DNA of 64,000 bases, taken from the NCBI GenBank assembly GCA_018266575.1, contig JAFEAE010000027.1, positions 1-64,000 on the forward strand. The letters run 5' to 3'. Within the stretch, counting starts at the first letter, position 1. Each line of letters begins with the position of its first letter. This DNA comes from Bacteroidota bacterium (lineage in GTDB: Bacteria; Bacteroidota; Bacteroidia; Chitinophagales; Chitinophagaceae). Below are positions 34,554-43,608 of the stretch, piece by piece. Both the position numbers and the translations under genes were made by a program. Below the pieces are notes generated by a model, which saw nothing but the letters and a program-made list of their open reading frames with translations, ran no database searches and was not told the origin of the DNA.

Positions 34554-36596
34554 ATGAAAAGAAAAAAACAAAGCACTGGTTGCATAAAATCCCTGGCGTT
34601 ACTGCTGTTTATTATTTCGTCTATCTTCACTTTCGCACAGCAGAAAGAGCCAATAGTCTATGGAAAGATATCAGCAACTGATTTTATCCTGCCTAAATCT
34701 ACAGCGATAGATAGCAATTCCAACGCTGTTATCATTGCAGATATAGGCAATACAAGTTTTGTAGGAAATAAAAAAGGATGGCTTTCTTATGTATTTAAAC
34801 GGCGCAAGCGTATAAAGATCATCAACAAAAAGGCATTTGATGCTGCTACGGTAAAAGTTATGTTGTATAAAGATGAAAATGCCGAAGAAAAACTGGAAGG
34901 CATACAAGCTTCGACATATAACCTTGTCAACGGAAGTGTTATTGAATCTAAGCTTGATAAAAAAGATATTTTTGAAGATAGACATGATAAAAATCATATC
35001 GAAAATAAATTCACGCTTCCTGCAGTAAAAGAAGGAAGCATTATTGAATACACATACACTATCACTTCTGATTTTTATTTCAATATTCCAGAATGGGAAT
35101 TTCAAAATATCGATTATCCCTGTTTGTGGAGCCAATATGAAATAACTATCCCCAACCTGCTTATTTATGTTTTTTTGCGGCAAGGGATACATCCTTTTTT
35201 TATCGATAAATCCAGTGAAGGCAGGGCGAACTATAGCATCAGGGACAAGCGGGAAGAGGGGCTTTCTACCACGGAACAAAGTTATAGTGTTACTGCATTA
35301 ACCTACAGCCATACGTGGGTTATGAAAGATGTTGAAGCATTCAATGTAGAGAATTTTATTACAACTCCGTATAACTACAATGATAAAATTGAATTTCAAC
35401 TTTCTCAGACCTATAACGGCGAAACAACAAGGGACGTAAAAAATAATTGGGCGAATGCAACATCCGAGCTGTTGCAGCAAAGCGATTTTGGTGCGCCACT
35501 TCAGCAAAGTACAGGCGAATTCGATGACATTATAAAGAATGCGATTGGCAATGAAACCGATGATCTTGAAAAAGCGAAAAAAATATATTATTACGTTCGT
35601 GATAATTTTACGTGCAACAATTTTTACAATAAATATATTCTCACAACTTTGCATGATGTAGTTAAGAAACGAAGCGGAAGTGTTGGTGAAATAAATATTC
35701 TGCTTGCAACATTATTGCGCAACGCTAAAATACATGCAGACCCCGTTTTGTTAAGCACAACAGAATTCGGGTTCAATTCCCCAAGTTACCCGATTATGGA
35801 CAGGTTGAACTATGTTATTTGCAGGGTTAAGATCTGGGATAAAGTTTATTTTCTTGATGCAGCAACACCTATGCTCGGTTTTGGAAAGCTTGCTGAAAAT
35901 TGCTATAACGGGCATGCACGTATTATTTGCGATATAGATTCCGGTTCGGTGTATTTGTATGCCGATTCAATAAAAGAAGCAAAATTTACCTCCGTATTTA
36001 TTGTGAATGATGAAAAAGAAAATGGGAAGATGGATGGAAGCTTCGAATCAACCCCCGGATATTTCGAGTCCACAAAAATCCGTGAAAAAGGAGAGCCGGA
36101 TTATTTTAAAAACCTGCGCCAGCAATATGATAATGATATTAAAATTGAAAACACCTCGATCGACTCGATTAAAGAGTATGAGTTGCCGGTAAAAGTACGT
36201 TACGATTTCAGCTACAAAAACAGGACTGATGACGATCTCATTTATTTTTCTCCTGTAATTTATGAAGGCATCATGAAAAACCCGTTCACTGCTACTGAAA
36301 GAAAATATCCGGTTGAAATGAATTATCCTATTGATGAAACCTATATCTTAAATGCCGACGTGCCCAAGGGATATACGGTAGATGATATTCCAAAATCAGT
36401 AAAGATCACCTACAATGATACAGAAGGTTTTTTTGAATATTTAATTCAGCAAGGTGATGGTAGGATAATGTTGCGTTGGCATATCAAATTAAATAAAGCA
36501 CGTTTTTCTGCGGATGATTATAATTCATTACGTGATTTCTTTGCTTATGTTGTAAAGAAACAAAGCGAGCAGATCGTATTCAAAAAGAAAAAATAA
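34554..36596 (+). CDS. DUF3857/transglutaminase-like secreted protein 3, catalytic residues lost
   Basis: This 680-residue protein has a signal peptide ending FTFAQQ and the same domains as genes 1 and 2: FTLPAVKEGSIIEYTYTITS, the transglutaminase-like core and YPVEMNYPIDETYILNADVP. The Cys position is Val (RSGSVGEINIL) and the His motif is LNYVI, so it is also predicted to be inactive. The last 48 bases of the gene differ from those of gene 2 at two positions and gene 1 at three, a sign of recent exchange at the 3' ends. It starts five bases after gene 2. Confidence 0.88.
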   Translation: MKRKKQSTGCIKSLALLLFIISSIFTFAQQKEPIVYGKISATDFILPKSTAIDSNSNAVIIADIGNTSFVGNKKGWLSYVFKRRKRIKIINKKAFDAATVKVMLYKDENAEEKLEGIQASTYNLVNGSVIESKLDKKDIFEDRHDKNHIENKFTLPAVKEGSIIEYTYTITSDFYFNIPEWEFQNIDYPCLWSQYEITIPNLLIYVFLRQGIHPFFIDKSSEGRANYSIRDKREEGLSTTEQSYSVTALTYSHTWVMKDVEAFNVENFITTPYNYNDKIEFQLSQTYNGETTRDVKNNWANATSELLQQSDFGAPLQQSTGEFDDIIKNAIGNETDDLEKAKKIYYYVRDNFTCNNFYNKYILTTLHDVVKKRSGSVGEINILLATLLRNAKIHADPVLLSTTEFGFNSPSYPIMDRLNYVICRVKIWDKVYFLDAATPMLGFGKLAENCYNGHARIICDIDSGSVYLYADSIKEAKFTSVFIVNDEKENGKMDGSFESTPGYFESTKIREKGEPDYFKNLRQQYDNDIKIENTSIDSIKEYELPVKVRYDFSYKNRTDDDLIYFSPVIYEGIMKNPFTATERKYPVEMNYPIDETYILNADVPKGYTVDDIPKSVKITYNDTEGFFEYLIQQGDGRIMLRWHIKLNKARFSADDYNSLRDFFAYVVKKQSEQIVFKKKK

Positions 36597-36600
36597 CATT

Positions 36601-38502
36601 ATGAAACTTGTTTTTGCTCTTTGCTTACTTATGATGCCGTTCGTGTCTTTTGCACAACACTTTCAGTCAAATGACATTCCCGACTCATTAAAAAAAAATG
36701 CCGGGTTAGTAACGCGGTATGAAGAAGAAGTTTTTGAAATCAAGTCTCCAGGAAAAGCAACTGAACATGAACGTCATGTTTATACAATTCTTAATGAGGA
36801 TGGCGATTATGTTTCGACATATCGGAGCCGTTATGATAAATTCACTAGTATAAATAATATCACAGGAACAATGTATGATGCTTCCGGAAAAGAATTGAAA
36901 CATGTAAGAAAGAAAGAAATGGAAGATGTAAGTGGCACAGGCGATGAAAGCCTGATAACTGATTCAAGATATAAAATATGCAGCTTTAATAATCGGACTT
37001 ATCCTTATACAGTAGATTTTGAAGAAGAAGACGACATAAACGGGATACTTGATTTTCCCGATTGGGTACCGCAAGGTATAAACAAAGCATCTGTTGAGGA
37101 TACAAAATTTGTGGTGATTGCCCCAAAAGATTATGTGCTCAGGTTTAAACCGGTAAATTGTTCTTTTCAACCTGTCATTACTGAAGATGGAGGTAAAAAA
37201 ATATATACATGGGAACGCAAAAACCTTCCTGCAAGAAACAAAGAAATATTCGCGCCATCTCCAATTCAGATTATACCTTATGTAATGATCGCTCCTTCGG
37301 ATTTTGAGGCACAAGGTTATAAAGGAGATATGTCGACATGGGAAGGCTATGGGAAATTTTATTATGAATTGCTCAAGGGAAGGGATATACTTCCTGAAGA
37401 TATAAAGCGAAAAGTGCATGAGCTAACAGATAATCTTAATGACCCCAGGCAAAAAATTAAAGTGCTGTATGATTACTTGCAGAGAAATACACATTACATC
37501 AGTATTCAATTAGGTATTGGTGGTTGGCAACCATTCGATGCAGCTTATGTCGCAACAAAAAGGTATGGGGATTGCAAGGCTCTTTCAAATTTTATGGTTT
37601 CATTATTAAAAGAAGCAGGAATAAAAGGAAATTCGGTGATTATCAGATCCGGCGCCAACGAAACTTCAATGAATTCAGATTTTCCCTCAGACCAATTTGA
37701 TCATGTTATTTCATGCGTTCCTTTCGAAAAAGATACTGTTTGGTTAGAATGTACAAGTCAGACTTTGCCTGCCGGTTACCTGAGCAGTTTTACTGCAAAT
37801 CGTTACGCACTTCTTGTGGATGAAGCTGGAGGTAAACTGGTCCACACTCCCAAATATGGATTGAATGACAACCAGGAAATAAAAAAAATTACCGCAACTA
37901 TTAATGAAGAAGGAAATCTGTCTGCATCAATAAATACTATGTACAAAGCTGAACGGCAGGATCACCTTGAACAACTCATTAATTACCTTTCCAAAGAAGA
38001 TCAATTGAAACATTTAAAGAGTTCGATCGATTTGCCAACTTACGATATTGTAAAATTTGATTACGTACAGCACAAAGAAATCCTTCCGCCATCGATTACG
38101 GAAACACTTGAATTGAATGCTCCGAACTATGCACAGGCAAGTGGTAAAAGATTGTTCATACTTCCTAATGTGCTTACACGTTCGGCTATAAAATTAAAGC
38201 AGGACGAAGAAAGAAAATATGAGATTGAACTGAAAGATGAATACCGTTTGATCGATTCTGTTGAAATAAAGATTCCTGGAGGTTTTCAGGTTGAAGCATT
38301 ACCTAGAGACATGAAGCTGGAAACAAAATTCGGCAAATACATTACATCCACCAGAGTGCTGCCTGATAAAATTATCTATTACCGTTTGCAGGAACAATAC
38401 AGCGGAAAATTCCCACCATCGGATTACTCCGATCTTACAAGATTCTACGATGAGATCTTCAAAGCCGACCGCTCGAAAATTGTGCTGGTAAAAAAAGAAT
38501 GA
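36601..38502 (+). CDS. DUF3857/transglutaminase-like secreted protein 4, catalytic residues kept
   Basis: This 633-residue protein has a signal peptide (about 1-18) and the same general layout, but is the most divergent member. It keeps the transglutaminase-type residues: Cys325 in RYGDCKALSNF, His368 in FDHVI and an acidic Glu383 in WLECTSQT. It also lacks the shared C-terminal tail (KKQSEQIVFKKKK) of genes 1-3, ending SKIVLVKKE. Active members may crosslink or cleave amide bonds in exported proteins or wall peptides. Here one plausible active enzyme is made together with three inactive relatives, four bases after gene 3. Confidence 0.88.
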   Translation: MKLVFALCLLMMPFVSFAQHFQSNDIPDSLKKNAGLVTRYEEEVFEIKSPGKATEHERHVYTILNEDGDYVSTYRSRYDKFTSINNITGTMYDASGKELKHVRKKEMEDVSGTGDESLITDSRYKICSFNNRTYPYTVDFEEEDDINGILDFPDWVPQGINKASVEDTKFVVIAPKDYVLRFKPVNCSFQPVITEDGGKKIYTWERKNLPARNKEIFAPSPIQIIPYVMIAPSDFEAQGYKGDMSTWEGYGKFYYELLKGRDILPEDIKRKVHELTDNLNDPRQKIKVLYDYLQRNTHYISIQLGIGGWQPFDAAYVATKRYGDCKALSNFMVSLLKEAGIKGNSVIIRSGANETSMNSDFPSDQFDHVISCVPFEKDTVWLECTSQTLPAGYLSSFTANRYALLVDEAGGKLVHTPKYGLNDNQEIKKITATINEEGNLSASINTMYKAERQDHLEQLINYLSKEDQLKHLKSSIDLPTYDIVKFDYVQHKEILPPSITETLELNAPNYAQASGKRLFILPNVLTRSAIKLKQDEERKYEIELKDEYRLIDSVEIKIPGGFQVEALPRDMKLETKFGKYITSTRVLPDKIIYYRLQEQYSGKFPPSDYSDLTRFYDEIFKADRSKIVLVKKE

Positions 38503-38559
38503 GGTGGATTTATAACTGATAATGATTGTAACTCTTAATTATCAATTTTTAATTCTTCA

Positions 38560-38904
38560 TTACCCCTGGTATTCTAAATGCAGCTTATGAAAAAAGCGGT
38601 GAATCGCCGGCGCTAGAATAAACCCGATGTTCGTAATAAATACAACTCCGCTGAATAAGGCATAGAACGACGAAAACCATTTTCCTGCATCCGTATTGAT
38701 CTCTACAACCGGCCCCATACCGCTCAGTATCATCGATGCATTATGCAATGAATCGAGCCAGCCGATGTTAGCAGTATAATGATATCCGACAATGCCGATC
38801 AGCAGGCATAAAAAAATAATTATAATACCAACGGCAAGGCTTTTCATCATGCGTTGATAATACACATTTTTCGAAGCAAGCGGCTGATGTTTTCTTTCGT
38901 ACAT
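38560..38904 (-). CDS. Small two-helix membrane protein, K+-channel-like fold with degenerate filter
   Basis: This 114-residue protein has a first helix (about 20-45), a re-entrant-like stretch (LDSLHNASMILSGMGPV) and a second helix (about 78-103) ending in APAIHRFFHKLHLE. The order helix, pore loop, helix matches the ion-channel (Ion_trans_2) core, and the spacing DAGKWFSSFYALFSG resembles channel sequences after the filter. The TVGYGD selectivity filter is absent, with LSGMGPV in its place, so K+ selectivity is doubtful. Similar proteins are annotated elsewhere as potassium-channel-family; that is from memory. Confidence 0.65.
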   Translation of the reverse strand: MYERKHQPLASKNVYYQRMMKSLAVGIIIIFLCLLIGIVGYHYTANIGWLDSLHNASMILSGMGPVVEINTDAGKWFSSFYALFSGVVFITNIGFILAPAIHRFFHKLHLEYQG

Positions 38905-38998
38905 AACAATTTTATTCGTGTACTAAAAGTAATACCTTTTTAATGCATGAATAAATGTTATTTAGACAATAGTTTTATTAAATTGCTGATCCTAAAAA

Positions 38999-40489
38999 TT
39001 GCCAGTGAAATATTTATTGGGTTTTGATATCGGTTCATCTTCTGTAAAAGCTGCACTTATTGAAGCGGTCTCCGGAAATTTTATTGCGTCTGCATTTTCG
39101 CCTGCTTCAGAAATGGAGATCATTTCAGTGAAACCCGGTTTTGCAGAACAACAACCTGAAAAATGGTGGGAGGAGTTGAGCAACGCTACAAACAAACTCA
39201 AACAAAAAATTGCATTCAGTCCGGACGAAATTATAGCTGTCGGCATTTCGTATCAAATGCATGGATTGGTTTGTGTTGATAAAGATTTGAAACCACTTCG
39301 TCCTTCCATTATCTGGTGCGACAGCCGCGCCGTTGATTTTGGCAACAAAGCATTCGAAGATTTGAATGAAGAATTCTGTTTAAAGAATTTTCTCAATTCT
39401 CCCGGAAATTTCACTGCATCAAAATTAAAATGGGTCAAAGAAAACGAACCGGAGATTTATTCAAAGATTTTTAAAGTGATGTTGCCCGGAGATTATATTG
39501 CCCTGAAATTAACAGGCAACCCTGCTACAACAATTTCCGGATTATCAGAAGGGATTTTCTGGAATTATCAAACAAACTCTGTTGCAAAAGAATTATTAGA
39601 TTATTATAAGATCGATGAAAGCCTTTTATCTCCAATTGTTCCCACATTTGGTGAGCAGGGAAGAGTGGGTAAATATGCTGCCGAAATTTTAGGAATTAAA
39701 GAACGCACACCTGTTTGTTACCGCGCAGGCGACCAGCCTAACAATGCGTACTCGTTAAATGTATTGCAACCCGGGGAGATTGCTGCAACTGCTGGTACTT
39801 CGGGAGTTGTGTATGGAGTGACGGATAAGGCGGAATACGACCCGCAATCGAGAGTAAATGCGTTTGTGCATGTAAATAATACGGATAAGGATAAACGTTA
39901 TGGTATTTTATTATGCGTGAACGGAACCGGTATTTTAAATAGCTGGCTCCGGAAAAATTTTATGAGTGATTTATCGTATGAAGAAATTAACCATGAAGCT
40001 GCAAAAATTGCGATCGGCGCTGAAGGATTGCAATTTTTCCCATTCGGAAACGGCGCAGAAAGAGTGCTTGCCAACAAAAATATTACGGCGAATTTGAACG
40101 GTTTGCAATTCAACACGCATAACCGTGCACACGTTGCCCGTGCGGCACAGGAAGGAATTGTGTTTGCATTGAATTACGGAATGGAGATCATGAATGAAAT
40201 GGGAATGGAACTGAAAACAATCCGTGCCGGGCATGCCAACATGTTTTTGAGCGACGTGTTTGCGCAGACATTTTCAAATGTTTCCAATTGTTTAGTAGAA
40301 TTGTATAATACTGATGGCGCCGCAGGCGCAGCAAGGGCGGCAGGCGTTGGTGCTGGTTACTATAAAAATTTCGCAGAGAGTTTTAAAGGAATGGACGTAA
40401 TAAAAAAAATCGAGCCGCAACAAAAATCGATTCAACAGACAAAAGATGTGTATCAACGCTGGAAGGAAGAGTTGCTGAAGTTGTTGTGA
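38999..40489 (+). CDS. xylB: Xylulokinase
   Basis: This 496-residue FGGY-family kinase phosphorylates D-xylulose in xylose use. It shows the N-terminal phosphate motif (LLGFDIGSSSVKAALIE), AVGISYQMHGLVCVD, SIIWCDSRAVDFG, AGDQPNNAYSLNVLQPGEIAATAGTSG and the C-terminal ATP site (GAAGAARAAGVGAG). The start is TTG at 38999 or GTG at 39005; no ATG fits. Xylose isomerase follows 355 bases later, separated by repeats, so co-transcription is uncertain. Confidence 0.93.
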   Translation: MPVKYLLGFDIGSSSVKAALIEAVSGNFIASAFSPASEMEIISVKPGFAEQQPEKWWEELSNATNKLKQKIAFSPDEIIAVGISYQMHGLVCVDKDLKPLRPSIIWCDSRAVDFGNKAFEDLNEEFCLKNFLNSPGNFTASKLKWVKENEPEIYSKIFKVMLPGDYIALKLTGNPATTISGLSEGIFWNYQTNSVAKELLDYYKIDESLLSPIVPTFGEQGRVGKYAAEILGIKERTPVCYRAGDQPNNAYSLNVLQPGEIAATAGTSGVVYGVTDKAEYDPQSRVNAFVHVNNTDKDKRYGILLCVNGTGILNSWLRKNFMSDLSYEEINHEAAKIAIGAEGLQFFPFGNGAERVLANKNITANLNGLQFNTHNRAHVARAAQEGIVFALNYGMEIMNEMGMELKTIRAGHANMFLSDVFAQTFSNVSNCLVELYNTDGAAGAARAAGVGAGYYKNFAESFKGMDVIKKIEPQQKSIQQTKDVYQRWKEELLKLL

Positions 40490-40844
40490 AGTTTTAAGGC
40501 CTGCCAGGTTTTTGTATAATAAATTTCTTCGGCAGATTGCGGAAATAAATGCGCAGATTTGCGGTAATCTGCGTCATCTGCGGGAGATGATTTTGTGATG
40601 AATATTGCAGAGAAGACCATCGCTCCATAGTAGCACAACTGATGAACGTAATGCGACGCAACGATGCTGAAGAGTGGGCAAATGCGGGTTACCTAAATAA
40701 AAAACTAAAAATAAAAAGGCTAAAAACTAAAGAGTTGATAATTGAACGTTGAAAATGCTCGAAGCTCAGAGCTAACCGCTCATGGCTATTTCGCTGAAAT
40801 CGTACATCTCAAATCGTAAATATTTACAATTAAAATAAAATTCT
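40490..40844. other. 355-base gap between xylB and xylA, repeats only
   Basis: It contains GCGCAGATTTGCGGTAATCTG (40531-40551), a type A copy (40617-40695), and the words AACTAAAGAGTTGA, CTCATGGCTATTTC and AATCGTACATC also found in the same order at 22008-22073. I see no gene and no obvious binding site for a xylose repressor. Confidence 0.65.
40617..40695. repeat. Type A dispersed repeat
   Basis: CATCGCTCCATAGTAGCACA, then AATGCGACGCAACGATGCTG and TGCGGGTTACC. Matches the reverse complement of 42316-42366 and the copy at 51979-52060. Confidence 0.75.
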
Positions 40845-42173
40845 ATGGCTATTCTTACAGGCAACAAAGAATATTTCAAAGGTATCGGGCAGATAAAATT
40901 TGAAGGCGTTGGATCCGATAATCCGCTTGCGTATAAATGGTATGATGAAAATAAAATTGTTGCAGGAAAAACGTTGAAAGAACATTTGCGTTTTGCAGTT
41001 TGTTACTGGCATACGTTCTGCAACACAGGCGGGGATCCGTTCGGCCCGGGCACAAAAAATTTTGAATGGAATAATTCTGCCGATGCAGTGCAACGTGCGA
41101 AAGATAAGATGGACGCGGCTTTCGAGTTCATCACAAAACTCGGTGTTCCGTATTATTGTTTTCACGATGTTGACCTGGTGGACGAAGGAAACACTATTGC
41201 AGAATATGAATCGCGTATGCAAACTATTGTTGATTATGCGAAACAAAAACAAGCTGCGAGCGGTGTGAAATTATTATGGGGAACTGCGAATGTGTTTTCC
41301 AATCCGCGATATATGAATGGCGCTTCGACGAACCCGGATTTTTCTGTACTTGCTTATGCAGGCACACAAATAAAAAACGCAATGGATGCAACTATTGCAC
41401 TCGGCGGTGAGAATTATGTTTTCTGGGGCGGGAGAGAGGGCTATATGACATTGCTGAATACAAACATGAAACGCGAGCTTGATCACCTCGGAAAATTTTT
41501 AACTGTTGCCCGTGATTATGCCCGCAAGCAAGGTTTCAAAGGAACATTCTTTATTGAGCCGAAACCTTGCGAACCTACAAAACATCAATACGATTATGAT
41601 GCGGCAACGGTAATTGGTTTTCTTCGTCATTACGGACTGGACAAAGATTTTAAACTTAATATTGAAGTGAACCATGCAACCCTTGCCGGTCATACGTTTC
41701 AGCATGAGTTGCAAACTGCCGCTGACGCAAATATGCTCGGGAGCATTGATGCCAATCGCGGTGATGCCCAGAATGGTTGGGACACGGATCAGTTCCCAAC
41801 AAATCTGAATGAGATGGTTGAATCTGCACTCATCATTCTCGAAGCCGGTGGTTTCGGTGGCGGCGGCGTGAACTTTGATGCAAAGACCCGACGGAATTCG
41901 ACAGATCTCGAAGATATTTTCTTAGCACATATTGGTGGCATGGACGCATTTGCACGTTCGTTTATTATTGCGGATAAAATCTTGCAAAAATCTTCTTTTA
42001 AAAAATTCCGCAAAGACCGTTATGCATCTTTTGATAGCGGCAAAGGAAAAGATTTTGAAGATGGGAAATTATCACTCGAAGATCTGCGTGCGTTTGCAAT
42101 TGCCAACGGCGAACCAAAACAGATCAGCGGCAAACAGGAGTGGCTGGAGAATTTGATCAATGATTTTATCTGA
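40845..42173 (+). CDS. xylA: Xylose isomerase
   Basis: This 442-residue cytoplasmic enzyme converts D-xylose to D-xylulose. It has the family marks: YYCFHDVDLVDEG with the catalytic His, YVFWGGREGYMTLLNTNM, FFIEPKPCEPTKHQYDYD with metal-binding Glu, NIEVNHATLAGHTFQHEL and GSIDANRGD with Asp ligands. Length fits the class II type. A hairpin terminator lies 17 bases after the stop. Confidence 0.97.
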   Translation: MAILTGNKEYFKGIGQIKFEGVGSDNPLAYKWYDENKIVAGKTLKEHLRFAVCYWHTFCNTGGDPFGPGTKNFEWNNSADAVQRAKDKMDAAFEFITKLGVPYYCFHDVDLVDEGNTIAEYESRMQTIVDYAKQKQAASGVKLLWGTANVFSNPRYMNGASTNPDFSVLAYAGTQIKNAMDATIALGGENYVFWGGREGYMTLLNTNMKRELDHLGKFLTVARDYARKQGFKGTFFIEPKPCEPTKHQYDYDAATVIGFLRHYGLDKDFKLNIEVNHATLAGHTFQHELQTAADANMLGSIDANRGDAQNGWDTDQFPTNLNEMVESALIILEAGGFGGGGVNFDAKTRRNSTDLEDIFLAHIGGMDAFARSFIIADKILQKSSFKKFRKDRYASFDSGKGKDFEDGKLSLEDLRAFAIANGEPKQISGKQEWLENLINDFI

Positions 42174-42189
42174 CCTCACTCATCGATAG

Positions 42190-42230
42190 GCGTATAAGTT
42201 TTTTGAAACCTTATACGCTTTTTAATTTTT
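42190..42230 (+). terminator. Rho-independent terminator after xylA
   Basis: GCGTATAAG (42190-42198) pairs with CTTATACGC (42210-42218), followed by TTTTTAATTTTT. Confidence 0.85.
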
Positions 42231-42240
42231 AATAGACGAA

Positions 42241-42273
42241 ATACGTGCCAGGTTTTCAAAACCTGGCACGTAT
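42241..42273. repeat. Perfect 16-bp palindrome with one-base centre
   Basis: ATACGTGCCAGGTTTT and AAAACCTGGCACGTAT are exact complements around C42257. The core CCAGGTTTT/AAAACCTGG also appears as a fragment after xylB (GCCAGGTTTTTG at 40503-40514). It may be a second terminator or an operator. Confidence 0.75.
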
Positions 42274-42309
42274 TTAAATGTCCAATCAGCTATTACGATA
42301 CCAGCATCA

Positions 42310-42400
42310 TAACCACATCAACATTCTTGCGTCGCAATCCTTTCATCAGTTGTGCTACTATTGAACTTCAGTTTCACAATCGGCAAGTTGTGGTTTATCG
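42310..42400. repeat. Type A dispersed repeat
   Basis: AACATTCTTGCGTCGCAATCC, then TTCATCAGTTGTGCTACTATTG and TCAGTTTCACAATCGG. The last block resembles the centre of the double copy at 9735-9911. Confidence 0.7.
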
Positions 42401-42596
42401 GCCTGGCCGAAAATTTCAAAATATTAACCATAAACTGAATAAAATTCAGCATCGGATCTTACAAAATGTATTAAGGATAAGGTTTTCAGGAATTATCAGT
42501 TATCCATTATCAATTGTTAATTGTCTTACTATTCAACCTTTCAGCCAATCAATTACATTCTCGTTTCTTTTCACTAATTTTCCTTCTGATTAATTG

Positions 42597-43517
42597 ATGC
42601 ATGTGAAAATTTTTCTGCAGTTAATATTCGTATCGTTTTTTATTCAAACCACAGTTTTAGCCCAACGGGATTTTTTTGAATCATCGCGTTCTTATAATTC
42701 AACACGTGTTACCGGAGTGGTAATTGCAGAGAGCGCTATCGGCACTGCTGTAACAATCGGTTTAAATTATTTGTGGTACAAAAAATTCCCGCACAGCCGT
42801 TTCCATCTTTTCAACGATAATGCCGAGTGGTTGAATATGGATAAAGTTGGGCATGCAACAACTGCATATAATATTGCTGCGATTCAAAGTGATATTATGC
42901 ATTGGAGCGGCATCAAACCAGGCACATCTGCATTGATAGGTACATTAACATCGTTGAGTTTTATGACGATGATAGAGGTACTCGACGGACATTCGGAGAA
43001 ATGGGGATTTTCCAAAGGCGATATGCTTGCTAACATAGCCGGATGTTTGTTATACGAAGGGCAACAATTGATGTGGGGACAGCAACGCATCAGTTTGAAA
43101 TATTCTTATCATCATACATTGTTTGCAAAATATTATCCGCAGGAATTGGGAAGTAATTTACCGCAGCGTATGCTGAAAGATTATAACGGGCAGACGTATT
43201 GGTTGTCGTTTAATATCGGTTCGTTTGTTTCATCAAAGACTGATTTTCCAAAATGGCTGAATGCTTCATTCGGTTATGGTGCTGATGGAATGATCGGCGC
43301 ACGGACAAACCCTTCAGAAATAAACGGACAAAAAATCCCGGACTTCAAGCGTTACCGGCAATTTTATTTTTCATTTGACACTGATCTGTACCGCATCGAT
43401 AAAACTTCTGATTTCAGCAATATGCTTCTAAAGGCAAACCGCACATTCAAAATGATATCCCCAACTGTTGAATGGAACCCTGAGCAAGGAGTGAAGTGGC
43501 ATTGGTTGTATTATTAA
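42597..43517 (+). CDS. DUF2279 family secreted or membrane protein
   Basis: This protein of 306 residues has a signal peptide (MHVKIFLQLIFVSFFIQTTVLAQ) and a body typical of DUF2279: NAEWLNMDKVGHATTAYN, IQSDIMHWSGI, FMTMIEVLDGHSEKWGFSKGDMLANIAGCLLY. Hydrophobic patches around the conserved His and Asp suggest it sits in a membrane. The function is unknown. I chose ATG at 42597 (an in-frame TTG directly precedes it). Confidence 0.8.
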   Translation: MHVKIFLQLIFVSFFIQTTVLAQRDFFESSRSYNSTRVTGVVIAESAIGTAVTIGLNYLWYKKFPHSRFHLFNDNAEWLNMDKVGHATTAYNIAAIQSDIMHWSGIKPGTSALIGTLTSLSFMTMIEVLDGHSEKWGFSKGDMLANIAGCLLYEGQQLMWGQQRISLKYSYHHTLFAKYYPQELGSNLPQRMLKDYNGQTYWLSFNIGSFVSSKTDFPKWLNASFGYGADGMIGARTNPSEINGQKIPDFKRYRQFYFSFDTDLYRIDKTSDFSNMLLKANRTFKMISPTVEWNPEQGVKWHWLYY

Positions 43518-43593
43518 TAAGGTGAAAGGTATAAGGTGTATGGTATGACATGATGTAAGCTATACCTTTTGCCCTAAACCTTCCACCTTAAAT
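43518..43593. repeat. Type B palindromic repeat, AAGGTATAAGGT words
   Basis: Left words AAGGTGAAAGGTATAAGGTG face right words GCTATACCTTTTGCCC and TAAACCTTCCACCTTAAATG. It is the closest intergenic relative of the insert inside hutU. Confidence 0.8.
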
Positions 43594-43608
43594 GAATTAT
43601 CTTCACGC

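Larger units (their letters stand above)
42174..42596. other. 423-base gap after xylA
   Basis: It holds the xylA terminator (42190-42230), the perfect palindrome (42241-42273), a type A copy (42310-42400) and type B words (TTATCCATTATCAATTG). Nothing protein-like stands out. Confidence 0.65.

Noticed and set aside
34671..35279. Minus-strand open frame of 202 codons within the DUF3857 array
   Set aside because: It is antisense to a well-supported exported protein and contains no recognisable domain.
42327..42593. Open frame of 88 codons between xylA and the DUF2279 gene
   Set aside because: It covers a type A copy and repeat words; the residues resemble no protein and codon use is unlike the neighbours.
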